Shown: in pieces, positions 23,865 to 38,091 of the stretch
Layout of the letters: each line of letters starts with the position of its first letter
Position numbering within the stretch: the first letter of the stretch is position 1
Assembly: GCA_003344405.1 (NCBI GenBank)
Contig: NOWV01000151.1
Location: 1-64,000, forward strand
Origin: Trichoplax sp. H2
Taxonomy: Eukaryota; Placozoa; Uniplacotomia; Trichoplacea
Reading direction: 5' to 3'
DNA: 64,000 nt
The notes under the pieces: generated by a model
Database searches by the model: none
Told to the model about the DNA's origin: nothing
Seen by the model: the letters and a program-made list of their open reading frames with translations, nothing else
Translations under genes and position numbers: made by a program

Positions 23865-26800
23865 CCGAGCAATGTCGAAAAGTTTTCAAACGCGTTAAGT
23901 AATGAATAAAATGAAATATGCTTAATTTACTTCACTCTATACTGTATAAAGCTTTTAAAGCAATAATCTTAACAAATCCTGCAAACACGGATAAAAATCA
24001 CGTGTATGCTGACATTTAAATTTACCAGAATAATTCTAAAACTATCATTTAACTACATTTTAATACTAAATTATTTTATCATTTGCACTTCAATTAAATT
24101 ATAGAAATTAATACAGTATCATACTCGAATAAGGTCCAATCACATAATTAGATAAAAATAATATAAAAATCTGTTCTTATTATATCATTAGTAGCTAGAA
24201 TTTCAGTAATTCGTTACAGTTTTACTCTAAATATTAATAATAATATTTTATTGTCGCCTTTTTGGATTCATAAGCTCAATGCTATCTCGATTAGAAATCA
24301 CGATAGAAAAGTTAAAACCAAAGCCATTTTTGTTGTTACTAGCGTCTATGCTTAACTCCCTCATTGAAATATTCTTGGCTATTTTCTTGAGTAATCTATT
24401 TGACTAATCTGTATTTAGGATTTCTATAGTTAGATTTTAATTTCACCATCTACTTCTGGTCTTGCAGTTATGAAGAAAACTGACTAATCAAAACATCATA
24501 CATTGAAGATAGAGGATGAACTTTGGCATATTTATTCTCAGGATATAGATGAATTCATTTTCGACTAAAATTTGTCTCATTAAACAGAATTTATTTTTCT
24601 AACTTTTTACTTTCAAATATTTTCGCTGCCATGAATTAATGGACAATGAACAGAATTAGAATATTCTGTACCTAAATTAATCTCTTACTGAGATCTAAAA
24701 GAGTTTAAAATCATATATTAACCGATTTTTAACTCAAACATTTTCTTGCTTATAGAAAGTATGATCTTTACAACCGCGCTTTAGATTTACAGATCACATT
24801 AAAATACTTCGGTAAAATATTGATTAGTAAATAATTTCATAGAATTTTCTATTATTACGAAGAATAATTCTTAATTTACCAATTTTGGGTCAAATCACAC
24901 CTCATAATTCAGTTAACAACAATCATGCTATAAGCACGTTCTTAAATTTCATCACACTGTTATAAATGAGCCCTGCCGAAAAGTATCTTAAATCACGATT
25001 CAATTTATCATTTACTGTTGATACATAACAATTTTAGAAGTATCAACATAAATCTTCATTAGGTCTGAGAACAAAAATAGTATTCATAAATTATCAAAAT
25101 ATATAATACTAAATAGTTATAGTCGTTGACATTCTCATTATCATGTTATGGAATCAAATCATTTTAATTCTTACAATATTAAATCATCAAAACTACTAGC
25201 CAAGTTACAATAAATGGATGTTAAAGGCTCTAGATCGATATGAAAGAGTAAAGAATATTATAACGGTCTTATGATGACCTTCGTAGCTGAACCTAGAAAT
25301 AGAGTCTATTAAATACTACGGACCTATTTTTTAACACAAACTGGGATGTAGGTGCTGCATAATTTCAACATACAGGAATTTAGGCAAAATAAAATCTTCC
25401 AATTTACAAAATAACCTATGAAAGATATTTATAGAATATAGCTATAAATAATACGCGCAAGAAAGTTTTATTCTTAGATTGGCTTCTGCAAACATCTTAT
25501 TGAAATGTAAATGATATATTTTGTTGAACACCGAATTAAACCCAGCATTTAAGTACTTATCATTCTTCATCATATATTGCTGTATCATATTGTTACCATA
25601 TCACTTACTAAAGTGGATGCAGTATGTATTTGTTTACCAATGTCATGCACATATGTTATAACAATTAATCGATAATTTAATAGCTCCAATATAGTACATC
25701 AGTAATAATACTACTCTCGATAATAAAATGTTTCAATTTTGGGCTGATGGAATTCTTTCCCTTGATTGAAGATTTTATTACGATACTGATTTCACTGTTA
25801 CAGTAAATAAGATCGACCATTTCTATCCTAATTTGATTGATAATCAATATCTACTAACAACTACTGGAAAATACAAATGAAAGATGCCCATAGTCTTAAA
25901 ACTATTAGCCTGCACATATAATTGATGAGTGATTTGCAATTAAGATATACGACTATTATTATGTCATTGTGTGATACAAAATAGCAATTTTTCGTAGCAG
26001 CATAAGCACGTACGCATTGGGAATATTTTTGTTGCGACACACTTGTATATTAGTAAATTGTCCATTGCAGCGTTCAGTAGTAATGATTTGGTTACAGTGT
26101 AAAAATTTTATGGCAAATTTTTAACTATCATTTTAAGCTTATCGGTGATTAATATTTCGGATCACATTAATCACTCTTTTAACTAATCCATTTAAATATA
26201 TTTCACACGAATACAAATTCATGCCTGCTGACACAACCAATACGTATTGTTTATTGACATTAATTGTACGTATAGGCGCTGTAGTTGCACGAAATTATAG
26301 ACAGAACGTATAAAAGCGAGTAAGTTTTCATAGTAAAATGAGTTCGTCAATCAATCGTTTACGCATAAAGAGACGATCTATATTGTTTCTGTCGTGAAAC
26401 TTAATAAAGAAATTTATAGTTTTGACGGAGAAGTGATCATAATAAGCTGTTTGAGATAGGAGAAGATCCAGGAATATCTCCGATTTATCTTTGTCACAAT
26501 ACCTAATTACTATCCAGGCATAAACTGACGTGATTGCAGCTGGAGGTCAAAATAGTCATTTTAAATGACTTTTATTGCATTACAGAATAGAAATTTGTGA
26601 ACAAAGTGTGTTTGCAGGGATTATAAATTCGTAACATATTTACCCTAAACTGCGTAGAAATTGTTAAAGGGTTAAGGCAGTTATTAAACTTTCCCTTGAA
26701 ATTTCACTCTATCATTTCTATTCTGTTCTAATTGTGTATTGAATACTTTTTGCTTATACATTAAAAATACGTTTAAGTACTAAAATCAATTTGCTTAATT

Positions 26801-28937
26801 GTTTATGGTAATCAAAAATTTCTAAAGCATTATCGGGGTTAATAGAGAAAAAATATTTTATTAACGGGTCAATTGAGCTGTATAAGTATTTTTGAAAATG
26901 AAGTAAATCTTTTATTTTGTGTCCGTATTATAAGCGATAGACTTATTTCTTTACTAAAATAGCACCAATACTATGTCGTATAAAATTAACACTAGTCTTT
27001 CCTCATCTGCAATAGCAATAAAGCCTTAACCTGCGTATACATAGTTTCTGTTACAACGGATAATAATCCATCTATACCAAATATAATTTACGTGGAATAA
27101 TTGCACATGATTGTAAGTTTGGAAATAAGATCATTTTCGGCACCATATTATCTAGAATTGATACCGGAGATTACTTTCAGAGCCCAGCTTATAGATTTCA
27201 GATGCTACTTTATCCATATCTGCAATCAGAATTAGTACAGGTACCTTTTTGGTGTAAATTATAATAGCCGATAAACTTAGATGAAGAAGCATTCTATGTT
27301 TTCATTTGCTCAGTCTTGATTTATATTCGGTTGTTCGACATCAGAATCAAGGCAGTCATACTTTTATGCTACAAAGTTTAGAACATTACTTTCTTTTCAG
27401 TCTTTCTCAAATTATTTCTATCCTTGACAGGGCAATGTAACCGTTAAGCAGTCACTATTACTAGTTCCAACTTTAGATATTGAAGATAACCAATATTAGG
27501 GTATTCTCTTCTATAATACGAATCTCTTTACATTGTAGATTCTCAAACTTAAACATGCATAAATCTAGAGTATGAAGGAATCACACCATTTCTAGTAGAT
27601 TTTGAAGAATGAGCGCTAAACAGTCATACGACAACAGGATAAACAGCATTTAAATATGATCGTAACTTAAAAGCGACTTGAAGATAATATTCAAGCAAAA
27701 AGATATAATTTTAGCTTTATGATGGAACTGAACCTTATTTGCATAAGTGGTATAATTAGAGTTATAGAAACAAATTTTCATTTATAAATATGTTGAAAAT
27801 TTGATGTTGCGCAATACTCCTATTAATCATTACTCCCATGGACCAGACCTATTTTGCTCACGCTTAATTGATGTTGCCTTTTCTGGATAAATAAATATTG
27901 TAGTTGTAAACAATGCGATTCAAAAGACCAGGTAATGATAAAAACAAATTTATAAAAGTCTATATGCCTGTTTTTTATTTAAATAATATTTATTTTCTAA
28001 TGGCAGTAATTTGTAATTTCTAGGTTGAAATAATGCAAACATGAGCTTAATCAGAATAGGCCTCGTAAATTAAAAAAAGGGACATCAATTTCATTTCCAT
28101 AAATGCAATACTTTTAGCAAATTGTGTCTTTTATGAATTGATCTATAAATTACGGGAACTAATTTAAGGGTTATGGAACATAATAGAATGATAATTAGTT
28201 TCTTCACAAATAATCGAATGCATATATGAGTTCGTATCTTAAGTTACATCCAAGATGATAAACTTTAACTATCTACAAAATTGCATTATTTGAAATGCTG
28301 GCATGGAGCTGTAATGTGTAATCAATCTTTCAAGTTCCTATACGTAATTTCAATAACATAACTGTAAGTAAGTCAGATGACATTTATCGCGCATTCAATT
28401 CCTATATTTAAATGCAATTTAATCTTGAATTTGTCTAGTTTTCCCTACTTTCGCAACCAAATTCAGTCCCATTTGTGTAAAATCATTAGAATAGGCAATA
28501 TATAATCAGTTCGAACTTATTTTAAGAAAGCTAGAACAACAATAAATTGTCTGTAGATTATTATATGAAGACCTCCCATAATTATAAAGCTTCACTCATT
28601 AACAATGACGTATGATAAATATATTTAAATTGTCTTTTGAAAATTTAATTCTATGAATAAAATAACTAGTTTAATTGCTGAATAGAAAATCTTTCATCAT
28701 TAATAATTGATTTTGGTTTATGATGTTTCACTAATTGTAATCAATTGCCTACAATAACTAAGAAAATAGCAGAAAAGTCGGTCTCGCCTTCTTGTAAAAC
28801 CAGCACGTCTAGATTCCCATCATTACATTTCACAGGAATACTAAAGTACATTTAGTTTAGTAAGTCGAAATTGAGTAGATCTTCGTATATTAATCTAGTT
28901 CCAGTAATTTATTCCAGCTGCCCATCAAATTTCAATC
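23865..28937. other. 5-kb intergenic stretch before GPCR-5
   Basis: AT-rich and without a supported gene. TATAAAAG at 26309-26316 is LTR-like in context, but I could not find matching ends. No receptor relic was recognised. Confidence 0.5.
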
Positions 28938-29993
28938 ATGTTCTATTCCCTACTACAGGGCAATGAACCATCTAGGATATTGGGATGGATAATAGGAATT
29001 GTTGGTTTATTGGCCAATTCTAGCCTTCTTCTGTATCATTTTAAACGCAAATTGTTTAAATCATCCAAAACTAATCATCACAAAATTATTACGTCAAAGT
29101 CACGCTCTATCACCAAATTTTTAATTCGTCAGTTAGCCCTAGCTGACTTACTTGGTTCCCTTTACGTTATTATTATCAGTTCAGCCGATAGTTATTATGG
29201 TTATCGTTACCCTGAAATTTATCAAATACCCAATCCTTCAAATCAGACTAATATATGGACGTTAAACCCGCTCTGCCATATAGCACGATTTTGTTTTTCC
29301 ACTTCATCAGTACTCTCTATTGCCATTACACTGGTCATTGCCTATGATCGACTTGTCGCTGTCATATTCCCGCACAGTAAAGCAAGGTTAAATTTATTTA
29401 AAAGCCGGATTGTGATATCTGTTTGCTGGCTAATTTGTTGTGCTTTTGGTCTTATTCCAACAATACGAGGAATAATATCAGCTCCGTACTTTGCCCAAAG
29501 TTTTAATTGGCGCTTAAACATTTGCATGTATACTGACATCGTAAAAATCATTTTGACTATTTTCTTTAGAACTAGGGCTGCAATATACTTTGGCTGCTGT
29601 AGCTCAATTGCATTAATTTATGTTGTCATCATTGTCTATGTTAGAAATAAACGACGCAGAATAGCATCCGGAATGAATCAAATTGAACGACGTATCTTCA
29701 TAGTCATGATGATCATCACAGCTGTAAATGTTTGTAGCTTGCTCCCTTCAACAATTATATATGGGATGCCTTATAATATCAGACAGCTCCCTCATGTTGT
29801 TTACGCAACGTCTATCACAATTATGTTTACCTTTTCTAACGCTGCTATCAATCCGTTCATTTACATATTTTTATCATCCTCACGAAAGCGTTATATTGTA
29901 TGCTGTGGAAATTCTTCTAAAGTAGCTGTTAAGAACATCGCTGTTAGCGAAAACAAACCTAAATCAACAGAAGTTGCGGTGTTTTCTAAGTAG
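28938..29993 (+). CDS. GPCR-5, intronless LGR-like class A receptor without LRR ectodomain
   Basis: 351-residue receptor starting M-F-Y-S-L-L-Q, matching the family start. Visible: N27 in helix 1, LALADLLG with Asp70, sequon NQT at 102-104, W107, C113, DRL at 137-139 (a further DRY variant), CWLICCAFGLIPTIRG in helix 4, IERR before helix 6, NVCSLLPS in helix 6, and NPFIY in helix 7. The tail is about 35 residues and ends in a polar/basic stretch. More diverged from GPCR-1 to -4 than those are from each other. The flanks show no clear similarity to the duplicated units, so it is an older member. A complete frame supports function. Confidence 0.9.
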   Translation: MFYSLLQGNEPSRILGWIIGIVGLLANSSLLLYHFKRKLFKSSKTNHHKIITSKSRSITKFLIRQLALADLLGSLYVIIISSADSYYGYRYPEIYQIPNPSNQTNIWTLNPLCHIARFCFSTSSVLSIAITLVIAYDRLVAVIFPHSKARLNLFKSRIVISVCWLICCAFGLIPTIRGIISAPYFAQSFNWRLNICMYTDIVKIILTIFFRTRAAIYFGCCSSIALIYVVIIVYVRNKRRRIASGMNQIERRIFIVMMIITAVNVCSLLPSTIIYGMPYNIRQLPHVVYATSITIMFTFSNAAINPFIYIFLSSSRKRYIVCCGNSSKVAVKNIAVSENKPKSTEVAVFSK

Positions 29994-30522
29994 CAGCCGC
30001 AGAATTGGAAGATGAAATTCCTGATATTACTAAATACTGCTATACTCGTGCAGTAGGTTTTACCTTATTCTCATTCCACTCCTTCCTATTTATTTTAACC
30101 AGCATAAAATGGACTTGAATCACCTAATTAGCAATAATAAAAATTACTAAACAAATATGGTACAAAGATATTGATGAAAGCAGACCGATTGACAGTTAAA
30201 CATTTGTCAGAAACGATCAATTTATCCGTTGTATTCACTTGAAAATATCGTATTATATCTGAATTAAAATATCCAAAATGTAATTTTTTCTTTTAGATAT
30301 CAACTGAACGTACTTTAATTGATATCACATACTTCTCGATCGAATATTTAAGCTATAAGCTTATACCCTGCTAATTACTGTTCATTCCTGTGACTAAATT
30401 TTTAATTACAAATCTGTTACATTAACCTCTATTCTACTAACATTTCGCAATAAACTTAATACCATTAGAAATCAATGAATTCGACAAAATTGTGAAATTT
30501 TAATGAAAGCAGTGTTCACACG
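29994..30522. other. Intergenic, GPCR-5 3' flank
   Basis: No gene seen. It ends at the target-site copy ACACG (30518-30522) of LTR C. Confidence 0.5.
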
Positions 30523-31151
30523 TGTGACAGTGTTAAATACTGTATTACAGTAGAAATATCTATGTTAGGATAATTCTATTAGACTATCCTTATTTAGTTA
30601 ACTTCTAATTTGGATATACTGTGTTGTAATATAGCACTAACTTTTTATGACAGCGACATTTATTCACATACTGAAATTAATAGTTATAATAGGGAATGCA
30701 AATCATCTACTTACAGTTCGAATCATTGTGATTGCAATTTACTTATGGTAGATTGTAAATTATCGTGGAAATGTTCCGTATAGGACATATCGTAATCTGC
30801 TTATTCTGTATTAGTCGTTACATGTCTATGTTCGTAAATACTGTTGTCTGCATTAAGGGAGCAGTAGCTAAAATTAATATCTAATTCAGTAAATGATTCC
30901 AATGTTAATTGTATTAACTATGACTCATGAACTATTGAGGAATAGTATATAAATGCATTATATCGTGTAATAAAGTGGATTCTCAAACTTAGTGTTTAAC
31001 GTAAAATACAAGGCGTTTAAGTCTTTGTGTAGTCTGCTAGTAGAGCAAAAGTGTTTGTGATAGTGTAGCTATCGTTCCTTGATACGTGGTTCAAGGAATT
31101 GACTTATTGATCGTACATTACGTTATCTTGTTGCAAAGCTGTTTTGTGACA
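30523..31151 (+). mobile_element. Solo LTR C (629 bp)
   Basis: Starts TGTGACAG and ends GCTGTTTTGTGACA, the same 14-base end as LTR A, with the exact 5-bp target duplication ACACG at 30518-30522 and 31152-31156. TATATAAA at 30946-30953 lies about 205 bases before the right end. No internal coding region. Confidence 0.92.
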
Positions 31152-33835
31152 ACACGACAGCACAATTATGTTAAAGTTAAAAGGAAAAAACACAATGGAT
31201 GCGAATAGGTAGGAAGTATTTTCTGATCATATCGATTTTCTCATGCTAATGCAGCATAAATTGATAGCCATTTACCTAAGGTTACGGCAGATTTAGTTCA
31301 TAGGACGGATTTAAAATAGCTAATTAATATGAAATTACTCGGAAGCGAACTATTTCGGAATACAGAAGTGTCAATCGTACAAATGCATTAATTGCTATGC
31401 AGGTACTGTAATCGATGGCAAAAAGTAGAATACTAGCTAAACTTTGTTTAACAGCATCATATACTAAGAAATGTAATTTGATTCTAATTACTAAATTTAT
31501 TGTCCAGACATGCCTAAATATAACCCATAAGAATATATAAGGTTTTAGAAATAATTTTCCATTTACATTTATCACTCGTTAGTAAAATGATAGTAGGATC
31601 CAATAAAAATGAGGAAAGATCCGCTTTACAAATGAGTAAATGAAATGAAATGCCAATTGTATTTAGACGGTAAGAAAATTTAAAGTCCTAGGCACTCTAC
31701 CGATCGGATAAGTCTTATCCTAAGACAAACAATAGCAGAAGATACAGCGTTTAAGTAGACAATGTGGATCGCAACTTGAGTCAGAAATGACCATCTGGAT
31801 GTGGAATAAAAATGAAGTGATTTTGAAATGTTAATAATTGCACCACTGTTTAGGTAGCCGGTAAGCAATAACAGTTCCAGGTTTCCTACAAAAATAGAAT
31901 GACCAATTCTTGCCTTGAGACAACAGCCATAGATTACTAATTGCCATTTCCTGTCATTTCTATTTCAAAATACACTGCTAGAAAATTTCTAACATGATGA
32001 ACCTTTAGAATTTGAAGGGGTACAATTATGGAACACCAAATAATTAATCTTTAGATTTACTACTTTTAAATATTTTTTTGGACGAAAGAATCTTTTCTAG
32101 CTAGAACGCTAAATAGAAAATCGAATATTCAATCAAAATTCTCATTGCAATCCGTTAAGGGTACTGCTGTATCTTTTAAATACAAATATATTTCAATTGA
32201 CTTCAAAACCATCACACCTACACTCCTACAGTATTTACCCGATTTCATTTACTGTATACTGAATGGTTAGAAAATCGTGGACTTTTATGATCAACATCCG
32301 TGAAGAAACCACAGGAGTAGCTAAAATATGAGCATAATATCTATCGTTAAGGTTGCAATAGTGCTTGTTATATTTGCTAGTAAAATGCAAATTTAGTGAT
32401 AGCGTGGCAAAGTATCCGTGTCCGTTTTTTAATTTTGACAAAAATCAATTGCTTAAAGTTTTAAATTATAGTGTCAAGGTGATTCATATACTATAGATAT
32501 ATTATAATGTAATTTGTATAGTTCCCATAAATTACTAAAGCCTTCTTTTACAATGCATCTTTAACACATTAACCTCAACATAGTTTTCATCAGATAGTTT
32601 AACCCTAATATTGCGATACTCATTTATCCGTTCTTGTGCATATTCAAGTATCATGATGCTCACATACAGTAAATAATCGATATTTATCTACCCAAAGTAT
32701 ATTTTAGTCAATACTTCACTTAGTTCGAATTTGAAAATTTTAATCTAGTGAAAACGCGTGTTGCTAAGGATTTTTGACGTTAGAACGTCGTCAAGAGTTT
32801 TTGAATAGCGCTGTAGGCAAATGGTAAGGAGAGTAAGCCAAGGAATAGGCTCGAAATTTTAGATTTTGGTTGCAAAATTTAGATTGTAATGTCTTCTAAT
32901 TTTCTGTAAATCAATCATCGTAATGCAAAACTTAATCAACAAACTGAAGCAGTTTAACTTTTATAAGTTTATAATATCTAAAGCATATAATGTTATCTTT
33001 CGAAAGAGGTTTTAATCGGTTACGGTATCAACGGTACAATCTATACTAGTTTTGCAGTACGGTATAATAGCTACAATATCTGTATTTAGTACACTTGGTA
33101 TTAACCATTAAATAGCTATTGCTTTAATCAAATAGAGATTAAATGTTCATTTTTTTCAGGTTTAAATCAGTTCAAGCTTACAAATTGTCCGGTACCACAA
33201 TAATTTGTTATTATATGTGAGTACAAGTACTTTTACGACTATACAGTATACGGATTGCCCTAATCGTTTATTTTGAATTTTTTACTTAATTAATGATAAC
33301 ATTTTCGACGCAAGAAACTTTTTAAATATTGATAAGACTAGACGATTTGCTTTGTGCGTATCTATAACAAACTCAAAGATAGGAACTAACATGTGTAGTA
33401 AAGGACAGAAAGCAGAGTCCTTTATAGCTTTTAGTATGTAGCTATTATTGCTTTACTATAGAAAATACCTAGAAAGTGATAGTATCTTTAAGTTTTACCT
33501 GCCAAATCATCATGTCGCCATCTTTTCTTCTTCATTATTTTACAAAATATTGTATAAATTACTATAGAAATAACCTAGGAGCAAACGCCTAATCTAAAGA
33601 AAGGGCCTTTGATAGTCTATTGGGATTGTAAATGAATTTGACTTAGTAACAAAGCCCTATCCATCCAGAAAGGGGACTTATAATATGACAGTGAAGTACT
33701 GTAATGTAGGTTATAATCGTACAGTTACCGTATAACTTCATACTAAAACATCAACTGTCAATAGTAATGTCAGAAAAGTAGTCATCGTTGTCATGTAAAA
33801 TCTTTTGATAAATGAATATGTGATCTTTATAAAAT
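31152..33835. other. Intergenic between LTR C and interspersed repeat
   Basis: No supported gene. Open frames of 60-83 codons at 31324-31575, 31680-31868 and 32235-32441 (all minus) show no domain or paralog. Confidence 0.5.
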
Positions 33836-34714
33836 TCGGATTTTTTGCATTCAGATTCCGGAACCAGTCATATCTGTGTCCTATTTAATTTCTGGATTTT
33901 AATTTTTGGAAAATATTGCAAGAGTTGATTTTTGAAATTTGAACTATTCGTTGTTAATTTGAAATTTGGGAATTTTATGACAAGACATAAATGTTACATT
34001 AGGAAAGTTTAGTTAAGAAAATGGATAATAAGATGGCAAATAGCAGAGATTGTGTTGATTCTTAAGTAGTTAGGCTGTTATTTTTATGACTAAATCTTCA
34101 TGTTTAAAGATTAATTTTTAGACTTTTATAATGTATTAATGATTAGAAATTATATCGGAAGTGAAGATTGATGTATTTTATAGTTAGTTTGTTGGTTTTA
34201 TAGTGTTGTTTTGTAAGGGAATCATAAGGTAACTTATTTCTGAACTTTGAATGATTTTTGTTTTCTTAAGTGGTGCAAAGCAGTTTTCTGAAATGAATCT
34301 TAAGAGCGATTGGTTAATAAGTGTTTAGTTTTAAATACCACTGACAGCTCCGTGAAGTCTATAAATGATAGTGCAATCAGAAAATTTAGAGAAGAGAGTA
34401 AAAGAAGATTTTGAAGAACTTGTTGAATTCTAAAGGCCTTCGGGGTCGAACTCTTGCAGTAAAAATGTTCTTCTTTTTGTCAGGTTGTTTGGTTGTTGAC
34501 AGTTTCAGTTCTGTCCTTTTCTTTATTTCTTTACTATAATACTTAGAATTAAGAATTAAGTATTTGGAAGGTTGTTTGATTTGGCTCTCTGAAGTTTTCT
34601 TAATAAATTGTTGATTGATTGTTTACCCAATTTTTATTTGGTGTCAAAGTTGTGTAACGTTGACCAGAGTGTAAAGAAAGTACAAAGTTAGAAGTTTTGT
34701 AGCTTGATTTCTAC
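33836..34714 (-). repeat. Unclassified interspersed repeat, copy 2 (inverted relative to copy 1)
   Basis: Reverse-complement partner of 4938-5878. Matches: aaggccttcggggtcgaa near 34433, ctataaatgatagtgcaatc near 34360, atcttaagagcg near 34298, tttttatttggtgtcaaag near 34630, and the outer end agcttgatttctac at 34701-34714. This copy is not bounded by a gap, so its ends near 33836 and 34714 are the better place to define the element. No open frame. Confidence 0.85.
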
Positions 34715-35477
34715 ACATTGTATTTCATAACACAAGACAATATTTACCTCTATTTAAGCCCTCCATCGACACTTCTGAATCATTACTTTTAAATTTAATC
34801 TACCAAAAACAGAAATTTAAACATTAAGGCCTGTACAATAAATACACAGTACAAATTTCAACTTTACTCAAAGGTCGCGAGTCTGTTTATTAGCAACATT
34901 ACTTTGATATAGTATTCCTAATTTTTTTGCTATTTTAAAAGATGTAATATGATAGCTAAAGACATTATTTTTAATTCAAGAAGTAATAATGTTTATTGGC
35001 GATAGAACCAGTTCTATTGCACTGTTTCTTTGAAACGGAAATTGTTTAATAGTATCGTTGACTTTTCGAACTGTAACTTAGCTATCTGAGGCTAATTTGT
35101 TAACTATAGTGTCACACTTGCGAATGAATATCGCTTCTGTATTGTACTAGCTAAAGTGGTGAACTTTTAGTAAAGAGATGTCTCAAAATGAAATAGTTGA
35201 TCATTACATGACGCTATTATTTGCAGAAATTAATTTGGCTTGCATGTCGCATAGAGAACGACTGATAACAGAATTTGAGTTATCGACCTATTAATTTTAG
35301 TGGTAATAGCGTTCCAGTTTCATTATTAAATGTAGAAAAATATCCTTATTAATGAAAAGCTCTACTTGTATTATCAAATATTTACCATACTATTTTTACA
35401 TAATTGAAGAAATAGTATTCATAATTTAATTCAATATACAATAGAGTCGATGTTTGTGAAAGTTAAAGCAGTGTCTG
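34715..35477. other. Intergenic before LTR D
   Basis: No gene recognised. Confidence 0.5.
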
Positions 35478-36072
35478 TGTAACGGTTTAAGATAGTGAAT
35501 GAGATAATGTAACAGATTTAGAAATAGACAGTTGTAAATATTATGGTAAAATGTAATATTCAACCGATAATAGATTTCCGTTAAACGATTGTGTAGATTT
35601 AGGTTAAGTGCTATGTAAAATGCGTGTAATAATCAAAATGGCGGTTGTCACACTTTCATACAATCTGTTAGGTACTGAGCGGATTTGAGTTGGCACATAA
35701 TGTATTAATTAAGACATGTATATGCTCTAGAATAATTAATGTAATTACATGTGTATAGAAAAAGACTATATTATAATATAGGAAATAATTAACAGATTGT
35801 ACAGGTCCAGTTTGGCCCAAGTATATAAGGAAGCACATTTGTACTTAAAAAAGGGAAAAGAGTAATTTAAGCTGTGGAGTGGAACGACAGTTGAATAAAG
35901 ATAGCTTTGTAATATTACCTAGTAAACTTCTAGACTGACTGTTACTTTTGACTAAGGTCCTTCACGAAGGTAGTGAAAGTAGTGACGCATGGTAGCAGAT
36001 TTATAATACGGTAGCAGGCTTTACAGGTAATCATAAAAGGAGAATTCACTGAAACAAACGAAATTTATGACA
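35478..36072 (+). mobile_element. Solo LTR D (595 bp)
   Basis: Starts TGTAACGG, ends ATTTATGACA, with the exact 5-bp target duplication GTCTG at 35473-35477 and 36073-36077. TATATAAG at 35822-35829 lies about 250 bases before the right end. Same size class and layout as LTRs A and C, but more diverged. Confidence 0.9.
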
Positions 36073-36077
36073 GTCTG

Positions 36078-37625
36078 TTATAATTAAAGTTCCCGTATTT
36101 TATGTAAATACTGAAATAAGAATGCTGGCTAATTAATATCCTGTTTTTAAATAAAAGAAATATCGTAGTTTATTATTTATAAGAAAGCTAAATTTTTGCA
36201 AATAAATTCCTCGAAAATGGATGCCTGAATCGCTGTCTTTCAATTTCAATTACGGCAGTTTCTAATGTAATTCCAAATTCTTACTTAAAAATTCGCTTTA
36301 AAACTCAGCCTAGGTAGATTTAATCATTGTACTGAAAGCTAAAGAATACTGTCTGTGCTTAGGAAGTTAATAAACTATCACGTAGTATTACCTAGAATCC
36401 CTGTATACATATAAATACACCATCAATCAGATAAATATTGTTAAATTTAGTTTTGTAATAGGGTACCTGCAATTCACAGACTGATAGGATGTCAGGGTCA
36501 TATCTCCGTAAATTTAGGCTGTCACAATTTAGGGTATACTTACTGGCTAAGTCTTTGCGTAAAATATCTCATATAGAATCTATCAAGTACGGCGAATTAA
36601 GCTGTTAATCACTTACATCACAATAACGTAAAATAAGAACCAAGAAAGAAGTTATGAAGTAAGAAGACAACTTAAGGTGTACTTTAATCTTCGCTAATCT
36701 AGTAAATTCACTTCGTAACTAACAATTAATAGGAAAAATCTTTTTACTAGTATTTTTGTGATAAAAACCGATCACGAATATTTTAAGTTGTAAAAAGTTA
36801 AAACTTTATTAGATCTAATGCAAAGACTAGCTACACACAGCTCTACTCTAGCCGGATACAACTACTGAAAGACCCCTAGAAAGAACAACAAGGTAATTTA
36901 ATAATCTAATGTCTCCAGCTTTTATACTCTCTGTAGCCTTCAATCTAGCATAATTTACATTTAGTCAAATTACTATTAGTAACAACTTTTTACTGCGGAT
37001 CATCATGATCCGTTTATGCAATTAAACAAATATTATCATTGAAGTACGGTAAGAAATATTAAATCTTACAAAATAATAACAATGCTATCTTTATATAGCA
37101 TTCAATAAAATAGAATCCTTCCTAAATTAATGGTAAAGTTGAACTATCGACTTTTCTTAATAATTATCAACACTATTTAATACAATTAAAGCTATCGGAA
37201 GTATTACTTGCCATACTATGTCAAGGACTTAAGAATCCCTGACTATGCATAATTTCGTTGTAAAAACTGAAAATTATATCTCCTAAAATTATGTAGGGTA
37301 ATTTTGCATTTTGTTTAGCTTCGAAATAATACTAGTATCGAAGGCGTACTTCTTTACGTCATACTACTTCCTGCTAATAGTAAACTTAACTAAGACATAT
37401 TATCTCCCATGGTAACTAAAGCATTAAAGATAAAGATTTTGTATCCCCAAAAATCGCTATTCTCGAAGATTATTCATCATTCTCATAACCAGTATAAACT
37501 GGTTACACTTTAAGAAAGTAATTATGTAATTAAAATTATATCATAGCAATGAATAAGATGTCAAGAAATAGAGTGAAACTTACTCCTTTTGAATTATGAC
37601 GATTAATTTTAAATTATATTTTATA
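36078..37625. other. Intergenic between LTR D and local duplication
   Basis: No gene seen. Around 36757-36985 there is an LTR-like stretch in reverse orientation (TGTGAT...GTAACA, with TATA reading leftward at 36919-36926), but it lacks an exact target duplication. Confidence 0.45.
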
Positions 37626-38067
37626 GCTTTAAGCTAAAAACTTCGCCTCGTATTTCTTCAAAGCTTAGCATAGTAAAATAGAGTATGCCTTTAAAATATC
37701 ATAGTTCAAAGTGGTAGTACCGATGATAAAATTATTCTATGTGGATCACGTTCGTATACAGATACCAATATCCGAAGATGCTTTTCCATATTTTTTTACC
37801 GTAATTATTATTCATTATATCAAATATAAGACCATTTGAAATAATACTAAAATTAGCGATTCAATTAAATTATTCTCTTTATTACTGAAAATCAAATTCA
37901 ACTTATATTATTGCTATTGCTTTTCTACCCTTATCAAATAGATTAAATGCCCAAAATAGCAACTTTTATATAAGTAACGTATATAAAACAAACTAACCAC
38001 TATAACATTTTTTTTTTACTTCTGTGCAATAATAATATAATTTAGGACTGAAATTTTTCAACCAAGA
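37626..38067 (+). repeat. Local tandem duplication, unit 1 (about 440 bp)
   Basis: From gctttaagc to the block taggactgaaatttttca, repeated about 466 bases downstream at 38092-38526. Colinear matches include agcatagtaaaa(t/c)agagtatgcc, cagataccaat and accatttgaaataat. No coding potential. Confidence 0.9.
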
Positions 38068-38091
38068 CCAGATTTACTCTTATGTTTCATT

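Noticed and set aside
25969-26520. Possible further LTR around TATAAAAG at 26309
   Set aside because: No matching target duplication or family ends could be found on either side.
36757-36985. Possible reverse-oriented solo LTR with TGTGAT/GTAACA ends
   Set aside because: Flanking pentamers ATTTT and ACTTT do not match exactly and the length (229 bp) is far below the family size.
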